A stretch of 26,939 nt of DNA, from the NCBI GenBank assembly GCA_000434935.1, contig FR882185.1:77596-104534 (forward strand). The letters are read 5' to 3'. Within the stretch, counting starts at the first letter, position 1. The number at the start of each line of letters is the position of its first letter. The position numbers were made by a program, and so were the translations under genes. Shown one piece after another: positions 16,707 to 23,870 of the stretch. Origin of the DNA: Bacteroides sp. CAG:709 (GTDB lineage Bacteria > Bacteroidota > Bacteroidia > Bacteroidales > UBA932). The notes beneath the pieces were generated by a model, which worked only from the letters and a program-made list of their open reading frames with translations, was not told where the DNA came from and searched no databases.

Positions 16707-17378
16707 TTAGTTTTTCGTTACAGGTTCCACGTCTTCGTTCCGTATGCCGCTGAACGCTACCGCAATGCCGCCGAAATCCATGACGAGCTGACGGTCGCGG
16801 TCTATGCGTACGATGTATCCTTCCTGCCCAGCGAACGGACCTGTGAGCACGCGTAGTAGTGTATGGCCTTCTGCGAATTTCATGAATGGCTTGCGCAGGA
16901 ACCTGACGCGGTCAGGATGGACTGACGCGATTTTCATGAAGGGCTGCATCTGTGCATCTTTTATGATGGCAGGTCTGCCTGTGCTGCAGTCTTTTACCAG
17001 ATGGTATGGCGGATAATACTCGTCCAGATATTTCTGGATTTCGTCCGGTTTTCCTTGCAGGAATACGAGTCCGCTCACCGTGGGTTTCAATTCCTTTTTG
17101 GGTGTGCCGTGGGACATTGTCTTCTGCCATGTCCTGTGGATGAAACATTTGAACTTGGCGTCATTGATGACGCGGTCTTCGAATGAGGCGACTCGCATGT
17201 TGTGGATGCTGAGGTAGCTCCAGGTTCCGTCTTCCTTGCCGGTGGCCGTGTGCCGGGTGACAACTGAAATATCACCTGACATGACTTTCTCATCTTGTCC
17301 GGTAATCTGCTGCCCTTCAGGAGCTTTGGTCGTTCCCTCGGCTATAGGGTTTGAGTCAGAGCTATCCAGCGTCATCAT
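16707..17378 (-). CDS. UpxY-like (NusG/RfaH family) transcription antiterminator of the capsule operon
   Basis: A 223-residue NusG paralogue. About 50 residues of low-complexity N-terminus precede a NusG N-terminal domain (TWSYLSIHNMRVASFEDRV to about residue 150). A C-terminal KOW motif follows near 170-200 (LLRVLTGPFAGQEGYIVRI). As first gene of a long polysaccharide operon it matches the UpxY proteins of Bacteroides, which load onto RNA polymerase at their own leader and prevent early termination through the operon. Specific RNA or DNA recognition in the leader is expected. The usual UpxZ partner, which inhibits UpxY of other loci, does not follow; the next gene is the CapD-like dehydratase. 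A second ATG lies one codon after the first. Confidence 0.87.
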   Translation of the reverse strand: MMTLDSSDSNPIAEGTTKAPEGQQITGQDEKVMSGDISVVTRHTATGKEDGTWSYLSIHNMRVASFEDRVINDAKFKCFIHRTWQKTMSHGTPKKELKPTVSGLVFLQGKPDEIQKYLDEYYPPYHLVKDCSTGRPAIIKDAQMQPFMKIASVHPDRVRFLRKPFMKFAEGHTLLRVLTGPFAGQEGYIVRIDRDRQLVMDFGGIAVAFSGIRNEDVEPVTKN

Positions 17379-17384
17379 CGTTTC

Positions 17385-17459
17385 CTATTTTATGTCCTCA
17401 CACATTGCAACATCCAGTTGCAATTGCACATTCACTTCGGAATTATACTTATCCATCAT
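17385..17459 (-). CDS. Possible 24-codon leader ORF upstream of the antiterminator gene
   Basis: On the minus strand a short frame runs from ATG ATG to TAG and encodes MMDKYNSEVNVQLQLDVAMC followed by EDIK. It lies wholly inside the predicted leader mRNA. Its stop is six bases (GAAACG) before the start of the antiterminator gene, so terminating ribosomes could re-initiate there. No clear Shine-Dalgarno sequence precedes it, which is common in Bacteroidota. It could be a regulatory upstream ORF or a chance frame; sequence alone does not decide. Confidence 0.3.
   Translation of the reverse strand: MMDKYNSEVNVQLQLDVAMCEDIK
17404..17424 (-). promoter_or_regulatory. Perfect 8-bp hairpin in the capsule leader
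   Basis: ATTGCAAC and GTTGCAAT are exact inverted repeats separated by five bases, placed about 26 bases upstream of the antiterminator start. The right arm also belongs to the 10-bp palindrome TGCAATTGCA (17419-17428), so two alternative pairings exist. RfaH-type factors recognise a small hairpin exposed on the non-template strand, and UpxY proteins act in their own leaders. This is a reasonable but unproven candidate for that site. There is no U-run after it, so it is not an intrinsic terminator. Confidence 0.45.
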
Positions 17460-17488
17460 AACGGCTCAGTTTTATTCCACTGGAGTGA

Positions 17489-17519
17489 CAAAGATACTTA
17501 TAATAGATGACGAAAGCAA
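17489..17519 (-). promoter_or_regulatory. Capsule operon promoter (Bacteroidota type)
   Basis: On the minus strand TATCTTTG (17496-17489) matches the Bacteroidota -7 consensus TAnnTTTG exactly. TTGC (17519-17516) lies 19 bases upstream, as expected for the -33 element. Transcription would start near 17482-17484, leaving a leader of about 105 bases before the antiterminator gene. I found no flanking inverted repeats of the kind used by invertible capsule promoters, so this promoter appears fixed in orientation. Confidence 0.65.
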
Positions 17520-17549
17520 TTATTTTTGGTTCATATTATGGAATTTCGT

Positions 17550-17558
17550 GGGGGGGGG
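17550..17558. repeat. Run of nine G (C on the transcribed strand) upstream of the capsule promoter
   Basis: Nine consecutive G bases in an otherwise AT-rich intergenic stretch, about 30 bases upstream of the -33 box of the capsule promoter. Homopolymers of this length slip during replication in many bacteria, and a tract here could change promoter-proximal spacing for an activator. It is also a site prone to sequencing error. No nearby gene uses this tract in its reading frame. Confidence 0.6.
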
Positions 17559-17636
17559 TAGGTGATAATATACTGAAAATGAGAATGTTATAAGTGCAAA
17601 TATCCTCATTCTGAAATATTCTTGTCGAAATCGACG

Positions 17637-19289
17637 TTATCCGATGAAATACCTCATCAGCGAAGTCTGCGGTATCTGCTTGTCCGATACCGGAATGAAG
17701 TAATGCAGGAATTTCATGAGCCTGTGCGCCTCGCTGTACTCCGGACAATTCTTCGGCACCGTCGCCAGAATCCTCTCGGCATGGCTTCTCAACACCGCGA
17801 ACTCCACCAGATATGCGGAATTGAACAATACGTCCGCATCCTCCTGGTACGGATAGATCCATTTCACCTCCGCGCGGCGGACATTGGGCCAGTTCGAGAT
17901 GGTCTCCCGGGCCGTGAACGCACCTTTGTTGAAGTCGCGCACGATGCGGCGCAGCAGGCGGTTGTCGCTGGTCGGTATGCAGTTGTGGTCGTCCAGCGAG
18001 TAGCTGGTGATGGTATTGATGAAAATCTTGAACTTCTCGGAATCGGAAATATTGTCCAGCAGTTTCGGGTTCAATGCGTGCAGGCCTTCGATGAGCAGCA
18101 CGGAGCCTTCTTCCAGTTTAAGGCTCTTGCCGTTATATTCACGAATGCCCGTAACGAAATTATATTCAGGTACTTCCACGGTCTCTCCGGAAATCAGTCT
18201 TAACACATCTTTCTGGAGCTGCGCGTGGTCCACGGTGTCGAAATTGTCGAAATCGTAGCTTCCGTCCGGCAGTTTCGGCGTATCCAGCCTGTTTACGAAA
18301 TAGTCGTCCGTGGAGAACGAAATCGGGTGCAGTCCGCATGTCATCAGCTGGACGCTCAAACGCTTGCAGAACGTGCTTTTTCCGCTGCTGGTCGGTCCGG
18401 TGATAAGTACGATCCGAACCTTCTGCGGTGATCTGTACCTCTTGTTGATTTCCTCTGCTATCTGGACTATCTTCTTCTCCTGCAATGCTTCCGCCACCTG
18501 GATAAGGTCGGTGGCCTTGCCGTCCAGACATGCCTTGTTCACGTCGCCGACGTTGTCCAGGCCCATGATGCTGTTCCATTTGATGGTCTCCGAGAACACT
18601 TCGAAGGTCTTCGGCTGCTCATGGAACGGCGCAAGCTGCTCTGGATGGTGTCTGTCCGGCACGCGGAGCAATGCCCCGTTACGGTACGGCGTCAAATCCC
18701 AGATTTTCAGGTATCCGGAGCTCGGAACCAGCACATCATAATAATAGTCAGCTGCCCCTTCGAGCGTATAATAGCTGATGTAGACCTCGCCGCAAGTCTC
18801 CAGCAGCTTCACCTTGTCGAAATGTCCGAGCTTCCGGAACACGTCGATCGCCTCCGCGATCTGCACTTCGTGCCGGTGAAACTGAATATCCTCGTCGACA
18901 ATCTCGCGCATCCGCGCCTTTATCAGGTCAATGTCCCTGGCAGACAAAGGATTACCGTCGCACTTGTCAATGCTGCAGAAGAATCCTTTCGAGATGGGGC
19001 GGCGCATTACTACTTTGCAGTCCGGGAAAATGTCCAATGCTGCCTTATATAAGAGGAAGCAGAGTGAGCGGCTGTAGACATTGCGCCCGCTGTAGGTGCG
19101 GTAATCCAGAAATTCGATGTCGCGGCTGTGGTAGGCCCTGAATTTCAGGCCCTGGGCGACATTGTTCACCCTTGCGGCAATGATTTCGTAAGGTTTCTCG
19201 AAGTCGAATTCATTGATCATGTCGAGAAGCATCGTGCCCTCCTGGAACTCCTTGTAAGTTCCTGTGTTCTTGCAGAATATCTTTACCAT
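17637..19289 (-). CDS. Nucleoside (uridine) kinase with N-terminal TGS-like domain
   Basis: About 550 residues. The first ~60 (VKIFCKNTGTYKEFQEGTML) resemble the TGS domain of threonyl-tRNA synthetase, followed by a region like the ThrRS second additional domain. The C-terminal half is a P-loop kinase of the uridine kinase/phosphoribulokinase family, with Walker A GPTSSGKST at about residues 298-306 and a STDDYF motif next to it. It likely phosphorylates uridine or cytidine in pyrimidine salvage, consistent with the divergent upp gene. The frame extends to a TTG at 19319, but I prefer the ATG at 19289-19287, preceded by GGA. The last residues (QTSLMRYFIG) are typical for this Bacteroidota family. 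The substrate is inferred from family and neighbour. Confidence 0.85.
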   Translation of the reverse strand: MVKIFCKNTGTYKEFQEGTMLLDMINEFDFEKPYEIIAARVNNVAQGLKFRAYHSRDIEFLDYRTYSGRNVYSRSLCFLLYKAALDIFPDCKVVMRRPISKGFFCSIDKCDGNPLSARDIDLIKARMREIVDEDIQFHRHEVQIAEAIDVFRKLGHFDKVKLLETCGEVYISYYTLEGAADYYYDVLVPSSGYLKIWDLTPYRNGALLRVPDRHHPEQLAPFHEQPKTFEVFSETIKWNSIMGLDNVGDVNKACLDGKATDLIQVAEALQEKKIVQIAEEINKRYRSPQKVRIVLITGPTSSGKSTFCKRLSVQLMTCGLHPISFSTDDYFVNRLDTPKLPDGSYDFDNFDTVDHAQLQKDVLRLISGETVEVPEYNFVTGIREYNGKSLKLEEGSVLLIEGLHALNPKLLDNISDSEKFKIFINTITSYSLDDHNCIPTSDNRLLRRIVRDFNKGAFTARETISNWPNVRRAEVKWIYPYQEDADVLFNSAYLVEFAVLRSHAERILATVPKNCPEYSEAHRLMKFLHYFIPVSDKQIPQTSLMRYFIG

Positions 19290-19349
19290 TGATTCCGTAT
19301 GTGATAGTTTATGTCCCAAATCAGCGTCTGCTCATGATTGGAATTTGCA

Positions 19350-19367
19350 CAAAAATAGATAACTTTA
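19350..19367. promoter_or_regulatory. Overlapping divergent promoters, nucleoside kinase (-) and upp (+)
   Basis: On the minus strand TATTTTTG (19357-19350) fits the TAnnTTTG -7 consensus for the kinase gene. On the plus strand TAACTTTA (19360-19367) is a one-mismatch -7 box for upp, with TTG (19338-19340) 19 bases upstream. The upp leader would be only about 10 bases. The two boxes are two bases apart, so polymerases would compete for the same DNA. Confidence 0.4.
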
Positions 19368-19383
19368 CGAAAAATTAAAAATA

Positions 19384-20013
19384 ATGAGCCAAATCCACGT
19401 AATAGACCATCCGATGATCCAGCATAAACTGACGATCATGAGGAAAAAGGAAACCGGTTCTAAAGATTTCCGCGAATTACTTAAAGAGATTTCACTTCTT
19501 ATGGGCTACGAGGTTACCCGTGACCTGCCGTTGGATGACATTGAAATCGAAACCCCTATCTGCAAGACCATGGCCAAGAAAGTTTCCGGAAGGAAGCTGG
19601 CTATCGTGCCTATTCTCCGTGCCGGCATCGGTATGGTGGATGGTTTGCAGACACTCGTTCCGGTAGCGAAGGTCGGACATATCGGCCTTTATCGTAACGA
19701 GGAGACCCATGTACCTGTAGTGTATTACTGCAAGCTTCCGGAGGATATAAACCAGCGTCTCGTCATCGTGACCGACCCGATGCTCGCAACCGGCGGCAGT
19801 GCCTGCGATGCATTGTCAATGCTGAAGGAGCGTGGCTGCAACAATATCCGCCTCATGTGTCTCGTGTCAGCCCCTGAGGGAATCGCACGTGTGCAGAAGG
19901 AGCATCCTGACGTAGATATCTACGTGGCAGCAGTCGATGACCATCTGAACAAGGACGCCTACATCGTTCCTGGTCTGGGTGATGCCGGCGACCGTATCTT
20001 CGGCACCAAGTAA
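19384..20013 (+). CDS. upp: Uracil phosphoribosyltransferase
   Basis: A 209-residue type I phosphoribosyltransferase, the normal length for Upp. It makes UMP and pyrophosphate from uracil and PRPP in the cytoplasm. The PRPP-binding loop is VTDPMLATGGSACDAL (about residues 128-143). VPILRAGIGMVDG is a further family signature, and the C-terminal VPGLGDAGDRIFGTK contains the uracil-contacting region. It stands alone, divergent from the nucleoside kinase and followed by a strong terminator. Confidence 0.95.
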   Translation: MSQIHVIDHPMIQHKLTIMRKKETGSKDFRELLKEISLLMGYEVTRDLPLDDIEIETPICKTMAKKVSGRKLAIVPILRAGIGMVDGLQTLVPVAKVGHIGLYRNEETHVPVVYYCKLPEDINQRLVIVTDPMLATGGSACDALSMLKERGCNNIRLMCLVSAPEGIARVQKEHPDVDIYVAAVDDHLNKDAYIVPGLGDAGDRIFGTK

Positions 20014-20030
20014 ATTTTTTAAATCTCATA

Positions 20031-20068
20031 AAAAAACAGCGTTGTGAATTATCACAACGCTGTTTTTT
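20031..20068. terminator. Bidirectional intrinsic terminator between upp and the transporter
   Basis: A perfect 17-bp inverted repeat with an ATTA loop. The core stem is CAGCGTTGTGA/TCACAACGCTG, flanked by six A on the left and six T on the right, so it gives a U-run in both directions. It lies between the convergent upp gene (+) and POT transporter gene (-), 18 and 15 bases from their stops. Confidence 0.92.
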
Positions 20069-20082
20069 AGTAGATATCATTT

Positions 20083-21744
20083 TTAGCACTCTGTAGCTGA
20101 CTCGAGTTTCTTCATGATAGAGAAGATGAAGAGGGCTGAGAGGATACAGAGAGTGATGAGCAGGCTCCATACGCCCCACAGAGGAATCTTGTTCCAGAGA
20201 AGTCCAGGGATGGAAACGAGGTAGTTTCCGAGAGCAGTGGCAGCGAACCAGCAGCCCATCATTGCACCTTTATATTTAGGAGGAGCAACCTTGGAAACGA
20301 AGGAGATACCCATAGGAGAGAGCAGAAGCTCTGCGAATGTCAATACCAGGTAGGTGGAAATCAGCCAGTCCGGTGAGATGAGATCCGGGCTTACGGTTCC
20401 GCCGAGTTCCTTCGGAGATGCCAGGTTCATGGATGCGAATGTGAGGATACCGAAACCGATGGCTGCAACGAACATACCCAGACCGATCTTACGAGGTGCT
20501 GAAGGCTCCTTGCCTTTCTTCGCCAATGCGCCGAAGATGGCGAGCGATACAGGGGTCAATGCCACTACGAAGAACGGATTGAACTGCTGGAAGTCTGAAG
20601 GAAGGATGTTTACGATAGCCGGCATTCCTGCATAGATGGCGTATGCGCCGCCCCAAAGGAGGAGTGTGGCTCCGCCGCAGAGTGCCTTGCCGCTTGTCTT
20701 TTCAGACTGGAATGCGCCGAACAGCGTATAGATGGAAACGGCGATGAGGAACAGGCTCCAGATGTTGAATCCGATTCTGGTAGCTCCTGTTACGGTGCTG
20801 GCCGTGTAGTCTCTTGCGAACAATGTCATTGTCGCTCCGTTCTGATGGAATGCCATCCAGAAGAAGATGACCACTGCAAACACGAGCATGAGGGCTGTGA
20901 TGCGGCTCTTGGTCTGCTCCGGAGTGAGTTCCGCTTCTGCCTTCTGTCCTGCAGCGGCCTGCTTGACATTGACATCGGCATCCTTGAACCATGAACGGCA
21001 GCTGAAGTAGATGGCTACTGAAATGATAAGGGAGATGCAGGCGATACCGAAGCCGTAATTGTATGCTGTAGAGAGCTTTTCGATATAGAACTGGCTGAAT
21101 GTGCCGAGGTCCATTCCAGCGGAACCTGACATGGTGTCGGCGATAGCCTGGAGCTTTTCGGCATTGGCAAGATTGCCGTCCATGATCTGGTGGGCGAGTG
21201 CAGGGACATTGGCATCGTATACGAGGCCGGATTTGCCGAGGAAGAAATTGGTGACAGCCTTGGCCATTGAAGGGGCGAACATTGCACCGATATTGATGGC
21301 CATGTAGAACAAGCTGAATGCCGAGTCTCTCTTGGCTGCGTATTTCGGGTTGTCATAGAGGTTGCCGACCATTACCTGGAGGTTGCCCTTGAACAGTCCG
21401 GTTCCGATGGCGATGAGTGCGAGTGCGCCGAACATCAGGATTTTACCTGCGACGTCCGGTCCCGTAGGAATCGCGAGGCAGAGATAACCTACGAACATGA
21501 CGGCGATACCGGTGGTCACGCATTTGCCGTAGCCTATCTTGTCGGCCAACATTCCTCCGAAAAGCGGCATGAAGTAAACCGCAGCGAGGAAAATGGAATA
21601 AATCTGAGTGGAGACGGCTGCGCTGAATCCGAATTTCGCCTGAATGAACAGGAGGAAGATAGCGAGCATCGTGTAGTACCCGAAGCGCTCTCCGGTGTTG
21701 GCGAGAGCGAGGGCGAACAATCCTTTCGGCTGGTCTTTGAACAT
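20083..21744 (-). CDS. POT/PTR family proton-dependent oligopeptide transporter
   Basis: A 553-residue inner-membrane protein with about 14 hydrophobic helices, of the MFS peptide transporter (POT/PTR2) type. It begins MFKDQPKGLFALALANTGER. GTGLFKGNLQVMVGNLY and FYMAINIGAMFAP are recognisable POT helix motifs. It should import di- or tripeptides with protons, which fits a gut bacterium and the nearby peptidase PepD. In the helix 1 motif, ExxERFxYY of classical POTs, the first Glu is Asn here (NTGERFGYY), although the second Glu and Arg are kept. I believe this variant is common in the Bacteroidota subgroup, but proton coupling may differ. Confidence 0.9.
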   Translation of the reverse strand: MFKDQPKGLFALALANTGERFGYYTMLAIFLLFIQAKFGFSAAVSTQIYSIFLAAVYFMPLFGGMLADKIGYGKCVTTGIAVMFVGYLCLAIPTGPDVAGKILMFGALALIAIGTGLFKGNLQVMVGNLYDNPKYAAKRDSAFSLFYMAINIGAMFAPSMAKAVTNFFLGKSGLVYDANVPALAHQIMDGNLANAEKLQAIADTMSGSAGMDLGTFSQFYIEKLSTAYNYGFGIACISLIISVAIYFSCRSWFKDADVNVKQAAAGQKAEAELTPEQTKSRITALMLVFAVVIFFWMAFHQNGATMTLFARDYTASTVTGATRIGFNIWSLFLIAVSIYTLFGAFQSEKTSGKALCGGATLLLWGGAYAIYAGMPAIVNILPSDFQQFNPFFVVALTPVSLAIFGALAKKGKEPSAPRKIGLGMFVAAIGFGILTFASMNLASPKELGGTVSPDLISPDWLISTYLVLTFAELLLSPMGISFVSKVAPPKYKGAMMGCWFAATALGNYLVSIPGLLWNKIPLWGVWSLLITLCILSALFIFSIMKKLESATEC

Positions 21745-21835
21745 TGTCTTCTAATATTTTTAAGGTTTAAATATCCTTACTGTGTTGCTTTTCAGCTTAT
21801 TTGATGGAAAAGGCCGTGGTAAACCGTTTCCATTA

Positions 21836-21868
21836 TTGTGCAAACATACATAAATTTTCTTATATTTG
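21836..21868. promoter_or_regulatory. Divergent promoters, POT transporter (-) and acyltransferase (+)
   Basis: On the plus strand TATATTTG (21861-21868) matches TAnnTTTG exactly, with TTG (21836-21838) 22 bases upstream, about 45 bases before the acyltransferase start. On the minus strand TATGTTTG (21848-21841) also matches exactly and would give the transporter a leader of about 90 bases; I see no good -33 element for it. The two boxes sit within the same 30 bases. Confidence 0.45.
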
Positions 21869-21911
21869 CCATGCTGTGGGCTTCAGAAGTTGAAAAAGTG
21901 AAACAGGATTT

Positions 21912-22823
21912 ATGAGCGCAGGAGTGAAAATAACGGAAATGCTGATGCGGCTGCTTGCGTTGCAGCCCCTGAAAATGCATTATTTCTGGGGGAGGTGCCT
22001 TTCATGGTTCGTCTCCGGGCCGATGCATTACAGGCGTGACGTGGTGATGATTAATCTGGCACGGTCGTTTCCGGAGAAAAAATACAGTGAGCTCCTTAAG
22101 ATTGCCGATGATTTCTACAAGCATTTCGGGGACCTGTTCGCCGAGACTTTCTGGTTCGCCGGATCGCATGACACGAAGAGACTCAGGGACTCGCATATCT
22201 GCGAAATGGAACATGCCGATGTGCTGAACCGGCTGTACAATGATTGTCCCGGAGTCATTGTCCTGAATTCCCATCTCGGAAACTGGGAACTTACCGGCGG
22301 CATCCTGAATTACGTCTATGCCCCGGACAAGGTGGATTTCGGCGAGAAGAACACGACGGTCGTCTACAAGGAACTTTCCAACAGTTTCTGGGACAAGGTT
22401 TTCGGTGACAACCGCTGTGCGCCGATTGCGAAGGAGAACAAGGAGACTTGCTATGTGGAGTCGCGCAAGATCTTGCGTTTCGTCATTGCCCACCGTAATG
22501 AAAAGTGGCTGTATATTTTCCCGACGGACCAATGCCCTTACAAGTATGCTTCGGCACACACCGTGGACAATTTCATGCATCAGCCGACATTGACCATGAC
22601 GGGAGGCGCGGCGCTGGCGCACAAGTTCGGTTTCGCGGTGGTCTACATGGCTTTCAAGAAGAAAGAGGGCTTCGGCTACAAGATGTCGTTCAGGGAAATT
22701 TGCACGGATGCATCGAAATTCACGCCGGAAGATATCATGAACAAGTTTTACTCCTATTTGGAGGAAGATATAAATGCACAGCCGGAGAATTATCTCTGGA
22801 CTCATAAAAGATGGAAAAAATAA
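21912..22823 (+). CDS. Lysophospholipid/lipid A acyltransferase family protein (LpxL/HtrB-like)
   Basis: A 303-residue protein with the HxxxxD/E acyltransferase motif as His121-Leu-Gly-Asn-Trp-Glu126 in NSHLGNWELTGG, typical of LpxL/LpxM late acyltransferases. A single hydrophobic N-terminal stretch (about residues 10-36) should anchor it to the inner membrane. It likely adds a secondary acyl chain to the lipid A precursor. The start ATG has AGGA just upstream. The next gene begins two bases after its stop, suggesting an operon. A long antisense frame on the minus strand (22002-22880) is a shadow. Confidence 0.88.
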   Translation: MSAGVKITEMLMRLLALQPLKMHYFWGRCLSWFVSGPMHYRRDVVMINLARSFPEKKYSELLKIADDFYKHFGDLFAETFWFAGSHDTKRLRDSHICEMEHADVLNRLYNDCPGVIVLNSHLGNWELTGGILNYVYAPDKVDFGEKNTTVVYKELSNSFWDKVFGDNRCAPIAKENKETCYVESRKILRFVIAHRNEKWLYIFPTDQCPYKYASAHTVDNFMHQPTLTMTGGAALAHKFGFAVVYMAFKKKEGFGYKMSFREICTDASKFTPEDIMNKFYSYLEEDINAQPENYLWTHKRWKK

Positions 22824-22825
22824 GT

Positions 22826-23848
22826 ATGAAAATGAATAAGTTGATTTTGGCAGGGGCCGGAATGATTTTGGCTGCTGCAATGTCTGCCCAGGACCCGGAG
22901 GGCAGCCTCGTTTATTCGTTGCCTTCTACGACCGTCAGGCTTCAGGTGAAGGCTCAGAAGGAGAATTTCTATGCCGGTCCGTATGCGAAATATGCCCAGA
23001 AATATCTGGGAATCGATGCGCGTCAGAAGGATGCCGTGACCTGTACAGTGACGTCCGTGACCATGGAGTCATACACTGAGGCTGACCAGGCTGTACGCTA
23101 TACGATTGCCCCTGGCGCCCAGATGCCGGCCTTCCTCACATTGACCTCGCAGGGTCTGGTGTCGGTGGCTTCAGGTGCTGCGGAGTCGACGGAATGGCGC
23201 TTTCCGGCTGCCGGCAAGGCTGATTTCTCGGACAAGGGCCTGACTTCGAACCTCACTTCCGAATCCACTACGCTTTATCGCAATGTGAAGAACGAGTCGG
23301 CGTACAACAAGGTGGCGGTCCAGCAGGAGATGGTGGTTCAGAAGTCATTGGAATCCAGAGCGAAAGAAGCTGCGGAGATGATTTTCAACCTCAGGAAGAA
23401 GAGGGTGCAGATCGTGACAGGCGACACTGACGCGACTTTCAGCGGCGAGGCCATGCAGGCTGCCGTGAGCGAGATTACGCGTCTCGAAAACGAGTATATG
23501 TCAATGTTCATCGGCTATCGCGAGTACTCGGAACAGCAGATGAATTATGAGATAGTTCCTTCGAAAGATAATGAGTCCCAGCTGTATGTTGCGTTCCGCC
23601 TTTCTGATTCCAAGGGTCTCGTGCCGGCGGATGGTTTGTCAGGAAAGCCGTATCTGATGGAGCTCGTGCCGCAGGATGTCAAGATTCCGGATGAGAAGGG
23701 CGCACGCGTCAAGGGCATCGTAGCGCATTACCGCATACCGGCAGTGTGCACAGTGAAGCTCAGTGACGGTGTCAATGTCTTGCTGCAGAGCAGGATACCG
23801 GTTTATCAGCTCGGTGTCGAAAGTACATTCCCTATAGTAGTGAAATAA
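22826..23848 (+). CDS. DUF4831-like exported protein of unknown function
   Basis: About 340 residues with an N-terminal signal peptide: MKMNKLILAG, a hydrophobic core, and a likely cleavage after MSAQ. I chose the ATG at 22826, two bases after the preceding stop; an in-frame ATG at 22811 lies inside the upstream gene. The mature part begins near SLVYSLPSTTVRLQV, and AGPYAKYAQKYLGI matches the DUF4831 family, found mainly in Bacteroidota. The family has no known function. Probably periplasmic or outer-membrane associated. Co-transcribed with the acyltransferase gene. Confidence 0.8.
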   Translation: MKMNKLILAGAGMILAAAMSAQDPEGSLVYSLPSTTVRLQVKAQKENFYAGPYAKYAQKYLGIDARQKDAVTCTVTSVTMESYTEADQAVRYTIAPGAQMPAFLTLTSQGLVSVASGAAESTEWRFPAAGKADFSDKGLTSNLTSESTTLYRNVKNESAYNKVAVQQEMVVQKSLESRAKEAAEMIFNLRKKRVQIVTGDTDATFSGEAMQAAVSEITRLENEYMSMFIGYREYSEQQMNYEIVPSKDNESQLYVAFRLSDSKGLVPADGLSGKPYLMELVPQDVKIPDEKGARVKGIVAHYRIPAVCTVKLSDGVNVLLQSRIPVYQLGVESTFPIVVK

Positions 23849-23870
23849 CCGTATAATTAATTATAGAATT

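Noticed and set aside
17575..17612. Terminator for the nucleoside kinase from the AATGAG/CTCATT inverted repeat
   Set aside because: The stem is six to seven base pairs with a loop of about 20 bases and no T-run on the minus strand; too weak.
17379..17636. Invertible capsule promoter flanked by inverted repeats
   Set aside because: I compared the sequence on both sides of the promoter and found only a short imperfect AATGAG/CTCATT pair to its right, not a matching pair flanking it.
19290..19319. TTG start extending the nucleoside kinase by ten residues
   Set aside because: The ATG at 19289 has a purine-rich upstream site and gives the expected TGS-domain start; the TTG extension has no support.
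22002..22880. 292-codon minus-strand frame antisense to the LpxL-like gene
   Set aside because: The plus strand has the HLGNWE motif, a good start and operon spacing; the minus frame has no family features.
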